From NCBI GenBank assembly GCA_013002375.1, contig JABDJW010000424.1:1-8973 (forward strand): DNA of 8,973 bases. Reading direction: 5' to 3'. This document shows, one piece after another, positions 1 through 6,756 of the stretch; position 1 is the first letter of the stretch, and the number at the start of each line of letters is the position of its first letter. Below the pieces are notes generated by a model that saw nothing but the letters and a program-made list of their open reading frames with translations, was not told the DNA's origin and did not search any database. A program made the position numbers and the translations under genes. Source of the DNA: Acidimicrobiales bacterium. GTDB lineage: Bacteria; Actinomycetota; Acidimicrobiia; Acidimicrobiales; SHLQ01.

Positions 1-924
1 GCCGAGACCAGCGCTGACGCGGTGAGCCACGGTGCCACCGGCAAGGGCAACGATCAGGTGCGGTTCGAGCTCGGGGCCTATGCGCTGGCGCCGGGCATCA
101 AGGTCATTGCGCCATGGCGAGAGTGGGATCTCGGCGGTCGGGAAACGCTGCTGGCCTACGCGGCCGAGCGCGACATCCCGATCGAGCAGACCCGGGGCAC
201 CAAGTCGCCGTTCTCGATGGATGCCAACCTGCTGCACATCAGCTACGAGGGTGGCCCGCTCGAGAATCCCTGGACCGAACCACCGTCGGAGATGTGGCGC
301 TGGTCGATCTCGCCCGAGGCCGCACCCAATGAAGGGCACTACCTCGAGGTCGAGTACCGCCAGGGTGACATCGTCGCCATCGACGGCAAGGAGCTGACCC
401 CGGCCGAGGTGCTGACCGAGCTGAACCGGCTGGGCGGCGCCCACGGCATCGGCCGGCTCGACATCGTCGAGAACCGTTACGTCGGCATCAAGAGCCGCGG
501 CGCCTACGAAACCCCCGGCGGCACGATCATGCTGAAGGCCCATCGGGCCATCGAGTCGATCACCCTCGATCGCGAGGTCGCGCACCTGAAGGACGAGCTC
601 ATGGCTCGTTATGCCAGCCTCATCTACAACGGCTACTGGTGGAGCCCGGAACGCCTGATGCTGCAGCAGGCGATCGACTACAGCCAACGGAAGGTGAACG
701 GCACGGTTCGGCTGAAGCTGTACAAGGGCAACGTGATCGTGGCCGGCCGCAAGAGCGACGATTCCTTGTTCGACGCCAAGATCGCCACCTTCGAGGAAGA
801 CGAGGGCGCATACGACCAAGCCGACGCCGAGGGCTTCATCAAGCTCAACGCCCTTCGGCTCCGCACGTTGGCCGGCAAACAGGGCGGCCTCGGCGGTGCG
901 TCGGCGCAGGGGAATCAGCGGTGA
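1..924 (+). CDS. argG: Argininosuccinate synthase, 3' part (5' end outside window)
   Basis: Catalyses ATP-dependent condensation of citrulline and aspartate to argininosuccinate, the penultimate step of arginine biosynthesis, in the cytoplasm. The frame is open from nt 1, so an internal GTG at nt 22 is not the real start; roughly the first 110 residues, including the N-terminal ATP-binding P-loop, lie upstream (estimate from the usual ~400 aa length). Visible family motifs are HGATGKGNDQVRFE near the left edge (binding of ATP/citrulline/aspartate), the NLLHISYEGGPLENP block around nt 226-273, and the ENRYVGIKSRGAYETPGG block around nt 469-525, all strongly conserved in ArgG. The C-terminus ends in a glycine/alanine-rich tail. 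The stop TGA overlaps the GTG start of argH by 4 bp, the classic argGH arrangement. Identification is secure; only the N-terminus is unseen. Confidence 0.97.
   Translation, partial: AETSADAVSHGATGKGNDQVRFELGAYALAPGIKVIAPWREWDLGGRETLLAYAAERDIPIEQTRGTKSPFSMDANLLHISYEGGPLENPWTEPPSEMWRWSISPEAAPNEGHYLEVEYRQGDIVAIDGKELTPAEVLTELNRLGGAHGIGRLDIVENRYVGIKSRGAYETPGGTIMLKAHRAIESITLDREVAHLKDELMARYASLIYNGYWWSPERLMLQQAIDYSQRKVNGTVRLKLYKGNVIVAGRKSDDSLFDAKIATFEEDEGAYDQADAEGFIKLNALRLRTLAGKQGGLGGASAQGNQR
908..913 (+). promoter_or_regulatory. Ribosome binding site of argH
   Basis: AGGGGA lies 7 nt upstream of the GTG at 921, inside the end of argG. It supports the GTG at 921 over the much earlier in-frame ATG at 639, which would overlap argG by almost 300 bp. 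Confidence 0.7.
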
Positions 925-2336
925 ACGAACCGGACGACGCAGCAGCCCGGGGTCAGCTGTGGCATGGTCGCTTCGCCGGTGGCCCGGCCGAGGCCCTCCA
1001 GGCCCTCAATGACTCGCTGCCGTTCGACCGCCGCATGTTCCGTGAGGACATCGCCGGTTCCCGAGCCCACGTGCGGGGGCTGGTGCGGGTCGGTCTGCTC
1101 AACACCGACGAGAGCGATGCCATCCTGGCCGCCCTCGACGAGGTCGAAGCCGAGATGCAATCGGGCCAGTTCGGGTTCGAGGCATCCGACGAGGACATCC
1201 ACACCGCGGTCGAACGCCGGGTGACCGAGATCGCCGGTCCGGCCGGCGGCAAGCTGCACACCGGCCGCAGTCGCAACGATCAGGTCGCCACCGACCTGCG
1301 GCTCTGGGTTCGGCGTGAGCTCCACGAGCTGGCCGAGCTGGTGCTGCAGTTCCAGGGCACCCTGCTGGCCCAGGCCGACAACGCCGGCTCGGCCCATCTG
1401 CCCGGCTACACCCACCTCCAGCAGGCCCAGCCGGTCACCTTGGCCCACCACCTGCTGGCGCACGGCTGGGCGCTGACCCGCGACATCGATCGACTGCTCG
1501 ATTGCCTGGCCCGGGCCAACGTGTCGCCGCTCGGCGCGGGTGCACTGGCCGGTTCGTCGCTGCCCTTGGACCCCGATGGTGTCGCCGCCGAGCTGGGTTT
1601 CGCGGTGCGCTTCGAGAACTCGCTCGATGCGGTCAGCGACCGAGACTTCGTCGCCGAGGCCCTCTTCGGTCTGGCCATGATCGGTATCCACCTGTCTCGC
1701 ATCGGCGAGGAACTGATCCTGTGGGCTAGCACCGAGTTCGGTTTCGTGACCCTCGACGACGCGTTCTCGACCGGTTCGTCGATGATGCCGCAGAAGAAGA
1801 ACCCCGATATCGCCGAGCTGGCCCGCGGCAAGGCCGGGCGTCTGATCGGCAACCTCACCGCGCTGCTCACCACGGTGAAGGGCCTGCCGCTGACCTACAA
1901 CAAGGATCTCCAGGAGGACAAGGAGCCCCTGTTCGACTCGTGCGACACCGTACGTCTCACCCTGCTGGCGCTCGATGGCATGGTCGGCACGCTCACGTTC
2001 AACACCGACCGCATGGCGGCCGCCGCCGACTCTCCGTATGCCGCAGCCACCGATCTGGCCGAGTACCTGGTGGTCGAGGGTGTGCCGTTCCGCGAGGCGC
2101 ATGCCATCGTCGGCGCGCTGGTTCGCGACGCCCTGGCCGGCAAGGACTCGCTGGCCGGGTTGGTGGCGGCCCACCCCCAACTCGGTGCCGACGCTGCGGC
2201 TTTGCTCGAACCGGGCGTGTCCGTGCGACGCCGTACCACGCCGGGGGCCGGCGGGCCCGAAGCCGTCGCCGACCAACTGGTGCGGTTCACCGAGCAACTG
2301 GCCGCCGACCGGGCCCGACTGACCGACGGCCCGTGA
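921..2336 (+). CDS. argH: Argininosuccinate lyase
   Basis: Cleaves argininosuccinate to arginine and fumarate, the last step of arginine biosynthesis; fumarase/aspartase superfamily, normally a homotetramer with active sites shared between subunits. From GTG 921 the protein is 471 aa, the normal family length. Visible are the N-terminal LWHGRFAGG (residues 13-21), HTGRSRNDQ (113-121) and LPGYTHLQQAQP (160-171) active-site regions, and the superfamily signature GSSMMPQKKNPD (285-296), whose serine pair contains the catalytic acid and whose KKN contacts the substrate. Start choice rests on the AGGGGA Shine-Dalgarno, the overlap with the argG stop (GTGA) and the distance to the LWHGRF motif. Its own TGA overlaps the GTG of the following glycosylase gene by 4 bp, so expression is likely coupled both ways. 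All key residues are intact. Confidence 0.97.
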   Translation: MNEPDDAAARGQLWHGRFAGGPAEALQALNDSLPFDRRMFREDIAGSRAHVRGLVRVGLLNTDESDAILAALDEVEAEMQSGQFGFEASDEDIHTAVERRVTEIAGPAGGKLHTGRSRNDQVATDLRLWVRRELHELAELVLQFQGTLLAQADNAGSAHLPGYTHLQQAQPVTLAHHLLAHGWALTRDIDRLLDCLARANVSPLGAGALAGSSLPLDPDGVAAELGFAVRFENSLDAVSDRDFVAEALFGLAMIGIHLSRIGEELILWASTEFGFVTLDDAFSTGSSMMPQKKNPDIAELARGKAGRLIGNLTALLTTVKGLPLTYNKDLQEDKEPLFDSCDTVRLTLLALDGMVGTLTFNTDRMAAAADSPYAAATDLAEYLVVEGVPFREAHAIVGALVRDALAGKDSLAGLVAAHPQLGADAAALLEPGVSVRRRTTPGAGGPEAVADQLVRFTEQLAADRARLTDGP

Positions 2337-2947
2337 CGCCCGCGCCGAGCGCTGCGGTGGCGGCGATGGATCTGGCCCGCCGGGCCACAGCGGTCGCGCC
2401 CGATCTGCTCGGCCTCACCCTCGTCGGCACCGGCGGCACCTCGGGGCGCATCGTCGAAGTCGAGGCCTACGAGGGCATCGACGATCCGGCCAGCCACGGC
2501 TACCGCGGTCCAACGCCCCGGTCGGCCATCATGTTCGGTCCGCCCGGCGTCCTTTACGTCTACCGCAGCTACGGCATGCACTGGTGCGCCAACGTGGTGT
2601 GCGGCCCCGAAGGGGAATCGCATGCGGTGTTGATCCGGGCGATCGAGCCCTTGGCCGGACGGCCTGAGATGCGCCGCCGTCGCCGAGCCGACGAGGGCGA
2701 TCGTTCGTGGCCGGACCGACAACTCACCAACGGCCCGGGCAAGGTGTGTGAAGCGCTCGGCATCGGTGAAGAACATCTCGGCGCTCGCCTCGGGGCCCGT
2801 CGGGGGGTGCGGCTCACCGGCCCCCGCGTCGAACCGGCCGGCATCGAACGCTCGCCGCGGATCGGCATAAGGGTGGCCACCGAGCGGCCCTGGCGATGGT
2901 TCGACGCGAGCAGCGAGTTCGTCTCCCGAGTGCCCAGGAAACGATGA
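2333..2947 (+). CDS. mpg: 3-methyladenine DNA glycosylase (AAG/MPG family)
   Basis: Monofunctional base-excision repair enzyme that removes alkylated purines such as 3-methyladenine, and in many homologues hypoxanthine, by flipping the base and activating water. The 204 aa protein aligns by eye with human AAG along its core: E44 in IVEVEAY matches catalytic Glu125, Y46 matches Tyr127, H55 in DDPASHGYRGPTPRS matches His136, and Y77 and Y80 in LYVYRSYGMHWCANV match Tyr159 and the intercalating Tyr162. A block TNGPGKVCEALGI further on is also family-typical. GTG 2333 is chosen because it gives the usual ~20 residue lead before PDLLG and forms a GTGA overlap with argH; no Shine-Dalgarno is visible, consistent with translational coupling. 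ATG 2366 is the alternative start. From general knowledge, M. tuberculosis keeps mpg (Rv1688) next to tyrS (Rv1689), and here both genes also occur in one neighbourhood. Confidence 0.93.
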   Translation: MTPAPSAAVAAMDLARRATAVAPDLLGLTLVGTGGTSGRIVEVEAYEGIDDPASHGYRGPTPRSAIMFGPPGVLYVYRSYGMHWCANVVCGPEGESHAVLIRAIEPLAGRPEMRRRRRADEGDRSWPDRQLTNGPGKVCEALGIGEEHLGARLGARRGVRLTGPRVEPAGIERSPRIGIRVATERPWRWFDASSEFVSRVPRKR

Positions 2948-2951
2948 CCCG

Positions 2952-3542
2952 ATGAGCGCGATGAAGCCGAACCCTGATCCGTCGGCCGCGTGGCTCGAAG
3001 TGGCCCGCACCCGCGATCCGGTGTTCCTCGATGAACGCCGGCGAATGCTCGACCTGCTCGTTCAGCACCCCGACTGCCTCGAGCGCACCAGCCGGCCGGG
3101 CCACTTCACCGGCAGCGCCTTGATCGTCGACCCATCGACGGCAACGATCCTGCTGCTGTTCCACACCAAGCTCCAGCTGTGGCTCCAGCCCGGCGGTCAC
3201 GCCGACGGCGACGGCAACCTGGCCCACGTGGCGTGGCGGGAAGCCACCGAGGAAACCGGCATCGAGGGGCTCCGGGTCGTGCAGCGCCCGATCGACCTGG
3301 ACATCCACCGCGTCGACCCGCCGGCCGAGGATGCGCACCTGCACTTCGATGTCCGCTACCTGGTCGTGGCCCCACCCGGCGCCCAGCCCAGCGGCAATCA
3401 CGAATCCGAAGCGCTGCGTTGGGTCGACCTGACCGAGTTCGACGAGCTGGTGCCCGACGACAACACCCGCCGGATGGCTCGCCGGGCGCTGCACCGGCTG
3501 CGAACCCACGGGTTGACGGACGCTCGATCATCGGAGCGGTGA
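2952..3542 (+). CDS. NUDIX hydrolase
   Basis: A pyrophosphatase-fold enzyme hydrolysing a nucleoside diphosphate linked to another group; the substrate cannot be read from sequence. The 196 aa protein has a short helical N-terminus (about 1-45), then the Nudix fold. The Nudix box spans residues 82-104, ending in REATEETGI (96-104) with metal-binding E97, E100 and E101 in place. The first consensus Glu of the box (GX5E) is Gly88 here. The LQPGGHADGD lead-in (79-88) resembles a subfamily that I recall as Nudix_Hydrolase_1-like and that varies at this site. The downstream FDVRYLVVA strand and SEALRWVDLTEFDEL segment (152-166) are typical of the fold. ATG 2952 lies 4 bp after the mpg stop; AGGAA at 2936-2940 is a possible Shine-Dalgarno at a rather long 11 nt spacing. 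ATG 2961 is an alternative start. Being the last gene of the argGH-mpg unit suggests co-expression and possibly clean-up of damaged nucleotides, but that role is inference. Confidence 0.9.
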   Translation: MSAMKPNPDPSAAWLEVARTRDPVFLDERRRMLDLLVQHPDCLERTSRPGHFTGSALIVDPSTATILLLFHTKLQLWLQPGGHADGDGNLAHVAWREATEETGIEGLRVVQRPIDLDIHRVDPPAEDAHLHFDVRYLVVAPPGAQPSGNHESEALRWVDLTEFDELVPDDNTRRMARRALHRLRTHGLTDARSSER

Positions 3543-3583
3543 AGAACGGTCGGGGCCGCCTCGGCATCGTGGCCGTCGGGCGG

Positions 3584-3589
3584 TAAGAC
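3584..3589 (+). promoter_or_regulatory. Possible -10 element for a leaderless transcript
   Basis: TAAGAC, in the sequence GGTAAGACTGGGGGAGTGG, ends 7 nt before the GTG at 3597. If it acts as a -10 element, transcription would begin at or next to the GTG, giving a leaderless mRNA, which is common in Actinomycetota. No good -35 hexamer is seen, and the purine run GGGGGA directly abuts the GTG with no room to act as a normal Shine-Dalgarno. Confidence 0.3.
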
Positions 3590-3596
3590 TGGGGGA

Positions 3597-4181
3597 GTGG
3601 ATGACGAACGATTCGAGGTCCGGCGCGGCCCAGAACTGGAACGCCACGATCCCGAGGTCGACGGCCCCTACTGGACCGCCGGGCGGATCGGCCTGACCGC
3701 CCTGGTTTTGAGCATCGTGTTGTTTTGGGCCTGGGCGTTCTCCGGGCTGGTGAACTTCCCGTGGGCGCCGTCGGAGGTCAACGTCGACGAGATGGGCGAC
3801 CAGGTGCTGGTGACCCGAGCCGATGCCGCCTGCGAGGTCGCGCAGGACCGCATCGACGTTCTGCCCCGGGCCAACACCGTCGGCTCACCGGCCGAACGAG
3901 CCGATCTGGTCGTCCTGGGCAACGAGATCATCGTCGAGCTCCTGCGCGAGCTGCGGACCCTCACCGCCGACAACGCCGACGACCAGTTCTCCTACGACGA
4001 GTGGCTCGACGACTGGGACATCTATCTCAGCGATCGCGAGCGCCACGTCGAGCGGCTGCGCACCGAGGGTGACGTGCGGTTCCGGCTCACCGATGTCGGC
4101 ACCCAGCATCTCACCAACGGCATCGACGGCTTCGCCCGGGTCAACGACATGGACAACTGCGAAGTCCCCCGCGACCTCTGA
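3597..4181 (+). CDS. Small single-pass membrane protein of unknown function
   Basis: I do not recognise an established family with a known function. The 194 aa product has an N-terminal charged cytoplasmic segment (1-29), one hydrophobic helix rich in aromatic residues (about 31-52, ALVLSIVLFWAWAFSGLV) and an acidic domain (53-194) that should face outward. The outer domain has exactly two cysteines, C79 (in RADAACEVA) and C188 (in MDNCEVP), which could form a disulfide, and a tryptophan/aspartate-rich segment EWLDDWDIYLSDRERHVERLR followed by VRFRLTDVGTQ and IDGFARVNDMDNC. The predicted structure is mostly helical. GTG 3597 is the first possible start codon after the upstream NUDIX stop; there is no spaced Shine-Dalgarno, so a leaderless transcript is plausible. 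It sits 54 bp after the NUDIX gene and converges on the PBP gene. Its last codons form the first copy of a 16-bp tandem repeat. Coding potential looks good (GC-rich third positions, coherent composition). Confidence 0.8.
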   Translation: MDDERFEVRRGPELERHDPEVDGPYWTAGRIGLTALVLSIVLFWAWAFSGLVNFPWAPSEVNVDEMGDQVLVTRADAACEVAQDRIDVLPRANTVGSPAERADLVVLGNEIIVELLRELRTLTADNADDQFSYDEWLDDWDIYLSDRERHVERLRTEGDVRFRLTDVGTQHLTNGIDGFARVNDMDNCEVPRDL

Positions 4182-4264
4182 GCTGCGTGACCTCTGAGCT
4201 GCGTGACCTCTGATCTGCGTGACCTCTGATCTGGGCGAGCTTTGACCTGGGCGATCTCTGACCC
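4169..4264. repeat. 16-bp tandem repeat, about six units, carrying stop codons
   Basis: Consensus GCGTGACCTCTGATCT (or ...GAGCT). Units run at 4169, 4185, 4201, 4217, 4233 and 4249. Unit 1 has two mismatches to unit 2 and contains the final Asp-Leu-stop of the upstream gene; units 2 and 3 differ at one base; units 3 and 4 are identical; units 5 and 6 each differ from unit 3 at five positions; a possible seventh is too decayed to count. Each good unit carries TGA twice, 7 nt apart. Because the period is not a multiple of three, TGA falls in all three plus-strand frames across the array. It occupies almost all of the convergent gap between the unknown membrane protein and the PBP gene. No strong hairpin is visible inside a unit. 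Confidence 0.9.
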
Positions 4265-4281
4265 CGGCCCGACCTTGATAG

Positions 4282-6627
4282 TCAGGGGTTGATGTAGACG
4301 GTCACCGTGTCGCCGGCCATGACGGTCGAGCCCGGTCTCGGGGCCTGGCGGTACGCCAACCCGGCCCGCTCCGGCGTGTATTTGGACGGTTGTTGTTCGA
4401 TCAGCTGCACCACATTCAGGCCGAGGGCCTGGAGCTGGGCCACCGCGTCGGGCCCCGGTTTGCCGGTAACCCGCGGCACCACGATGCCCGGCGTCGATGG
4501 CGGTATCGAGATCTCCAAGTTGATCGTGCGGGCCGTCGTGACCTCCCCGCCGGCCGGCACCTGCACCATCACCAGGCCGGGCCGGGTGCCGTTGGTCTCT
4601 TGTTCGAGCAGGTTCACCGAGAAGCCCGCTTCGGCCAGGATGAGCTCGGCTTCCTCGGCCTTGAGCCCCTCGACGTCGGGCACCAGCTTGGGCGGCGGCG
4701 GGATGTAGATCGTGGTGGTCGTGGTGGTCGACGAGGGGGGAGGCTCGCCGAACTCCGTTGCCGGCGTCTCGCCGTGGAGCGCAGCCATCGTCTCGCCCCA
4801 GATCTGCGCCGGCCAGGTACCGCCCTGCACGATGATGTCGGTGGTCGGCGGCCGCATGGGAATCTGGCCCTCGGGGAAGCCGACCCAGACCGCGGTGACG
4901 TACTCGGGCGTGTAGCCGACGAACGTGGCGTCGGCGTTGTTCTGTGCCGTGCCGGTCTTGCCCGCGGCGGGCCGGCCGATCTGGGCTCGGGTGCCGGTGC
5001 CGTCGGAGATGACCTGGGTGAGGGCCCAGGTGATCTGGCGGGCGACGTCGGAGCTGAGCACCGGCTGCGGCTGCACATTCTGGGGCGGGGTGCAGAGGAT
5101 CGTGCCGTCGGCTCGCTGGATCTCGGTGACGAAGATGGCGTCGCGTTGCAGGCCGTCGTTGGCGAAGGTCTGGTAGGCGCTGGCCATGTCGAGCATGGTG
5201 ACCTCCACACCGCCGAGGATCGCAGATGGCACCGGCACGAAGTCGGTTTCGACGCCGAGTTGGTGGGCCATGTCCTTGAACTGCTCCGGCCCGAACACGG
5301 CGAGATCGCCGGTGATCATCTGGGCGAAGACGGTGTTGTACGAGTTGCGGGTGGCCTCGGCGAGAGTGACCGTGCGGCCGCCGCCGCCGCTGCGTACCGT
5401 CCAGGGTTCGCCGTTGTTGCTGAAGACCATGCGGGATTCGGCCTTGTAGGTGCGGGTGATCGGCACGCCGACGTTGAGCGCGGTGGCCAGGCCGATCGGC
5501 TTCATCGATGAGCCGGCCTGCCGGCCGTTGCCCATGGCCAGGTTGACCTTGGCGTCCTCGTCCTCGCCGAAGAAGTCGCGGCCACCGACCATGGCGACGA
5601 CGTTGGCGGTGCCGACCTCCATCACCACCACGGCGGCATCGGGATTGGTTTCGTTGTCGGGGATGATGGCCTCGACCGCATTCTCGGCTTGGCGCTGGGT
5701 GACCGGGTCGAGGGTGGTCTGAATGGTGAGACCGCCCTCGAACAACAGGTCGGTGCGCTCGTCGATGTCCTCGGGAAGCCCAGGGCATTCCTCGGGGCCC
5801 GAGAGGAACCAGCGGCGCACCTCCTCGACGAAATGGCCGCCGACGTAGCGAATGTCCTCGACGTCCTGCTCCTGCACCAGGTCGGCCATGTTGTCGTCGT
5901 TGGCTTCGAGGAACTGGTCCTCGGTGATGTACTCGTTGATCAGCATCCGATTCAGGACCTGCTCGCGACGGTCGATGGCGCCGTCTCGGTTCTCGTAGGG
6001 ATTCAACGCTCCCGGGCGCTGAATCAGGCCGGCCAGGAGCGCGGCCTGCGGGAGTTCGAGCTCCATCGCGGTCTTGCCGAAGTAACGCTGCGCGGCGGCC
6101 TCGACCCCATAGGCGCCTTCGCCGAAGTAGACCCAATTGAGGTAGCGCTCGAGGATGTACTGCTTGGAATAGCGATCCTCGAACTGGCGGGCGAGGATGA
6201 TCTCGTCCCATTTGCGGCGGAACGAGTCGTCGCTGCGGTCGAGGAAGACGTTGCCCACGTACTGCTGGGTGATCGTCGAGGCACCCTCTGATTTGGAGCC
6301 GGCCTCGATGTTGCGCACCGCGGCCCGCAGGATGCCCCGGAAATCGAAGCCGCTGTGGTCATAGAACCGTTCGTCCTCGATGGCGATCACGGCCTGCTGC
6401 AGGATTTCGGGGATCTCATCGAGGGTGACGGGAATGCGATCCTGTTCGGCTTCGAGCCTGACGATCTCGTCACCGTTGCGGTCGAGGACGATCGAGGTCT
6501 GCGCCACCGGCGGTTCTTCGGGCGGGATGAGATCGCGCGTGGTGTAATCGAACATGTCGCACGAGGTGGCCAGAAGCGCGAGCGCGACGAGCGCGGCCGG
6601 GAGTCGGCCCATGAATGAACGCGGCAT
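4282..6627 (-). CDS. Class A penicillin-binding protein with two PASTA domains
   Basis: Bifunctional peptidoglycan synthase acting outside the membrane: a glycosyltransferase polymerises lipid II and a transpeptidase cross-links stem peptides. It has 781 aa. Residues 1-23 form a short basic plus hydrophobic signal ending ALLATSC. The GT51 domain (about 50-230) shows motif 1 EDERFYDHSG with catalytic E84, motif 2 GASTITQQ (115-122) and motif 3 with E142. The transpeptidase domain (about 300-615) shows nucleophile S373 in SSMK, S429-Y-N431 and K557-T-G559, all intact. A Pro/Thr linker with six threonines in a row (634-639) leads to PASTA domains at about 646-708 and 714-781, which in this class bind peptidoglycan or beta-lactams. 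The start is the first ATG after an in-frame stop; no Shine-Dalgarno is seen, and M6 is an alternative. The overall plan resembles actinobacterial PonA-type enzymes. The lack of a cytoplasmic tail and the cysteine at the end of the hydrophobic stretch are unusual. Confidence 0.95.
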   Translation of the reverse strand: MPRSFMGRLPAALVALALLATSCDMFDYTTRDLIPPEEPPVAQTSIVLDRNGDEIVRLEAEQDRIPVTLDEIPEILQQAVIAIEDERFYDHSGFDFRGILRAAVRNIEAGSKSEGASTITQQYVGNVFLDRSDDSFRRKWDEIILARQFEDRYSKQYILERYLNWVYFGEGAYGVEAAAQRYFGKTAMELELPQAALLAGLIQRPGALNPYENRDGAIDRREQVLNRMLINEYITEDQFLEANDDNMADLVQEQDVEDIRYVGGHFVEEVRRWFLSGPEECPGLPEDIDERTDLLFEGGLTIQTTLDPVTQRQAENAVEAIIPDNETNPDAAVVVMEVGTANVVAMVGGRDFFGEDEDAKVNLAMGNGRQAGSSMKPIGLATALNVGVPITRTYKAESRMVFSNNGEPWTVRSGGGGRTVTLAEATRNSYNTVFAQMITGDLAVFGPEQFKDMAHQLGVETDFVPVPSAILGGVEVTMLDMASAYQTFANDGLQRDAIFVTEIQRADGTILCTPPQNVQPQPVLSSDVARQITWALTQVISDGTGTRAQIGRPAAGKTGTAQNNADATFVGYTPEYVTAVWVGFPEGQIPMRPPTTDIIVQGGTWPAQIWGETMAALHGETPATEFGEPPPSSTTTTTTIYIPPPPKLVPDVEGLKAEEAELILAEAGFSVNLLEQETNGTRPGLVMVQVPAGGEVTTARTINLEISIPPSTPGIVVPRVTGKPGPDAVAQLQALGLNVVQLIEQQPSKYTPERAGLAYRQAPRPGSTVMAGDTVTVYINP

Positions 6628-6744
6628 GGGCCCAATTCTTGTCGATCAGAGGCCAAAAGCGACGGCATCAGCCACATTCGATGGCAGAATCTTCGCAGCC
6701 ACCAAAGCAGCCGAACCGCGATCCACCGGGTCGACGGCGTGGTC

Positions 6745-6751
6745 GAAGGAG
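6745..6751 (+). promoter_or_regulatory. Strong ribosome binding site deciding the tyrS start
   Basis: GAAGGAG lies 5 nt before the GTG at 6757, one of the best Shine-Dalgarno matches in the window. The in-frame GTG at 6739 lies upstream of this site and has no ribosome site of its own, so 6757 is the better start. Confidence 0.8.
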
Positions 6752-6756
6752 CGTTC

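Noticed and set aside
915..2297. Long open frame of 460 codons on the minus strand opposite argH
   Set aside because: It is the mirror of a certain gene with intact catalytic motifs in GC-rich DNA; its translation is rich in low-complexity Gly/Gln/Arg and shows no family motif.
4259..4291. Possible terminator hairpin (ACCCC with GGGGT) at the end of the PBP gene
   Set aside because: Only five good pairs plus two wobbles with a 19-nt loop, and no T-run on either strand.
4698..4735. GGTGGTCGT-type short repeat within the PBP gene
   Set aside because: It simply encodes the threonine-rich linker (six Thr) between the transpeptidase and PASTA domains, a common coding feature.
4022..6211. Long minus-strand frame of 729 codons overlapping the PBP gene
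   Set aside because: It is out of frame with the PBP, very rich in Arg/Gly/Pro/His, and has no domain signature, as expected for a frame shadow.
6628..6756. Regulatory RNA (T-box) or promoter in the PBP-tyrS divergent gap
   Set aside because: The 129 bp gap is too short and lacks T-box landmarks; CAGAAT at 6685-6690 is -10-like but has no matching -35, so I do not call a promoter.
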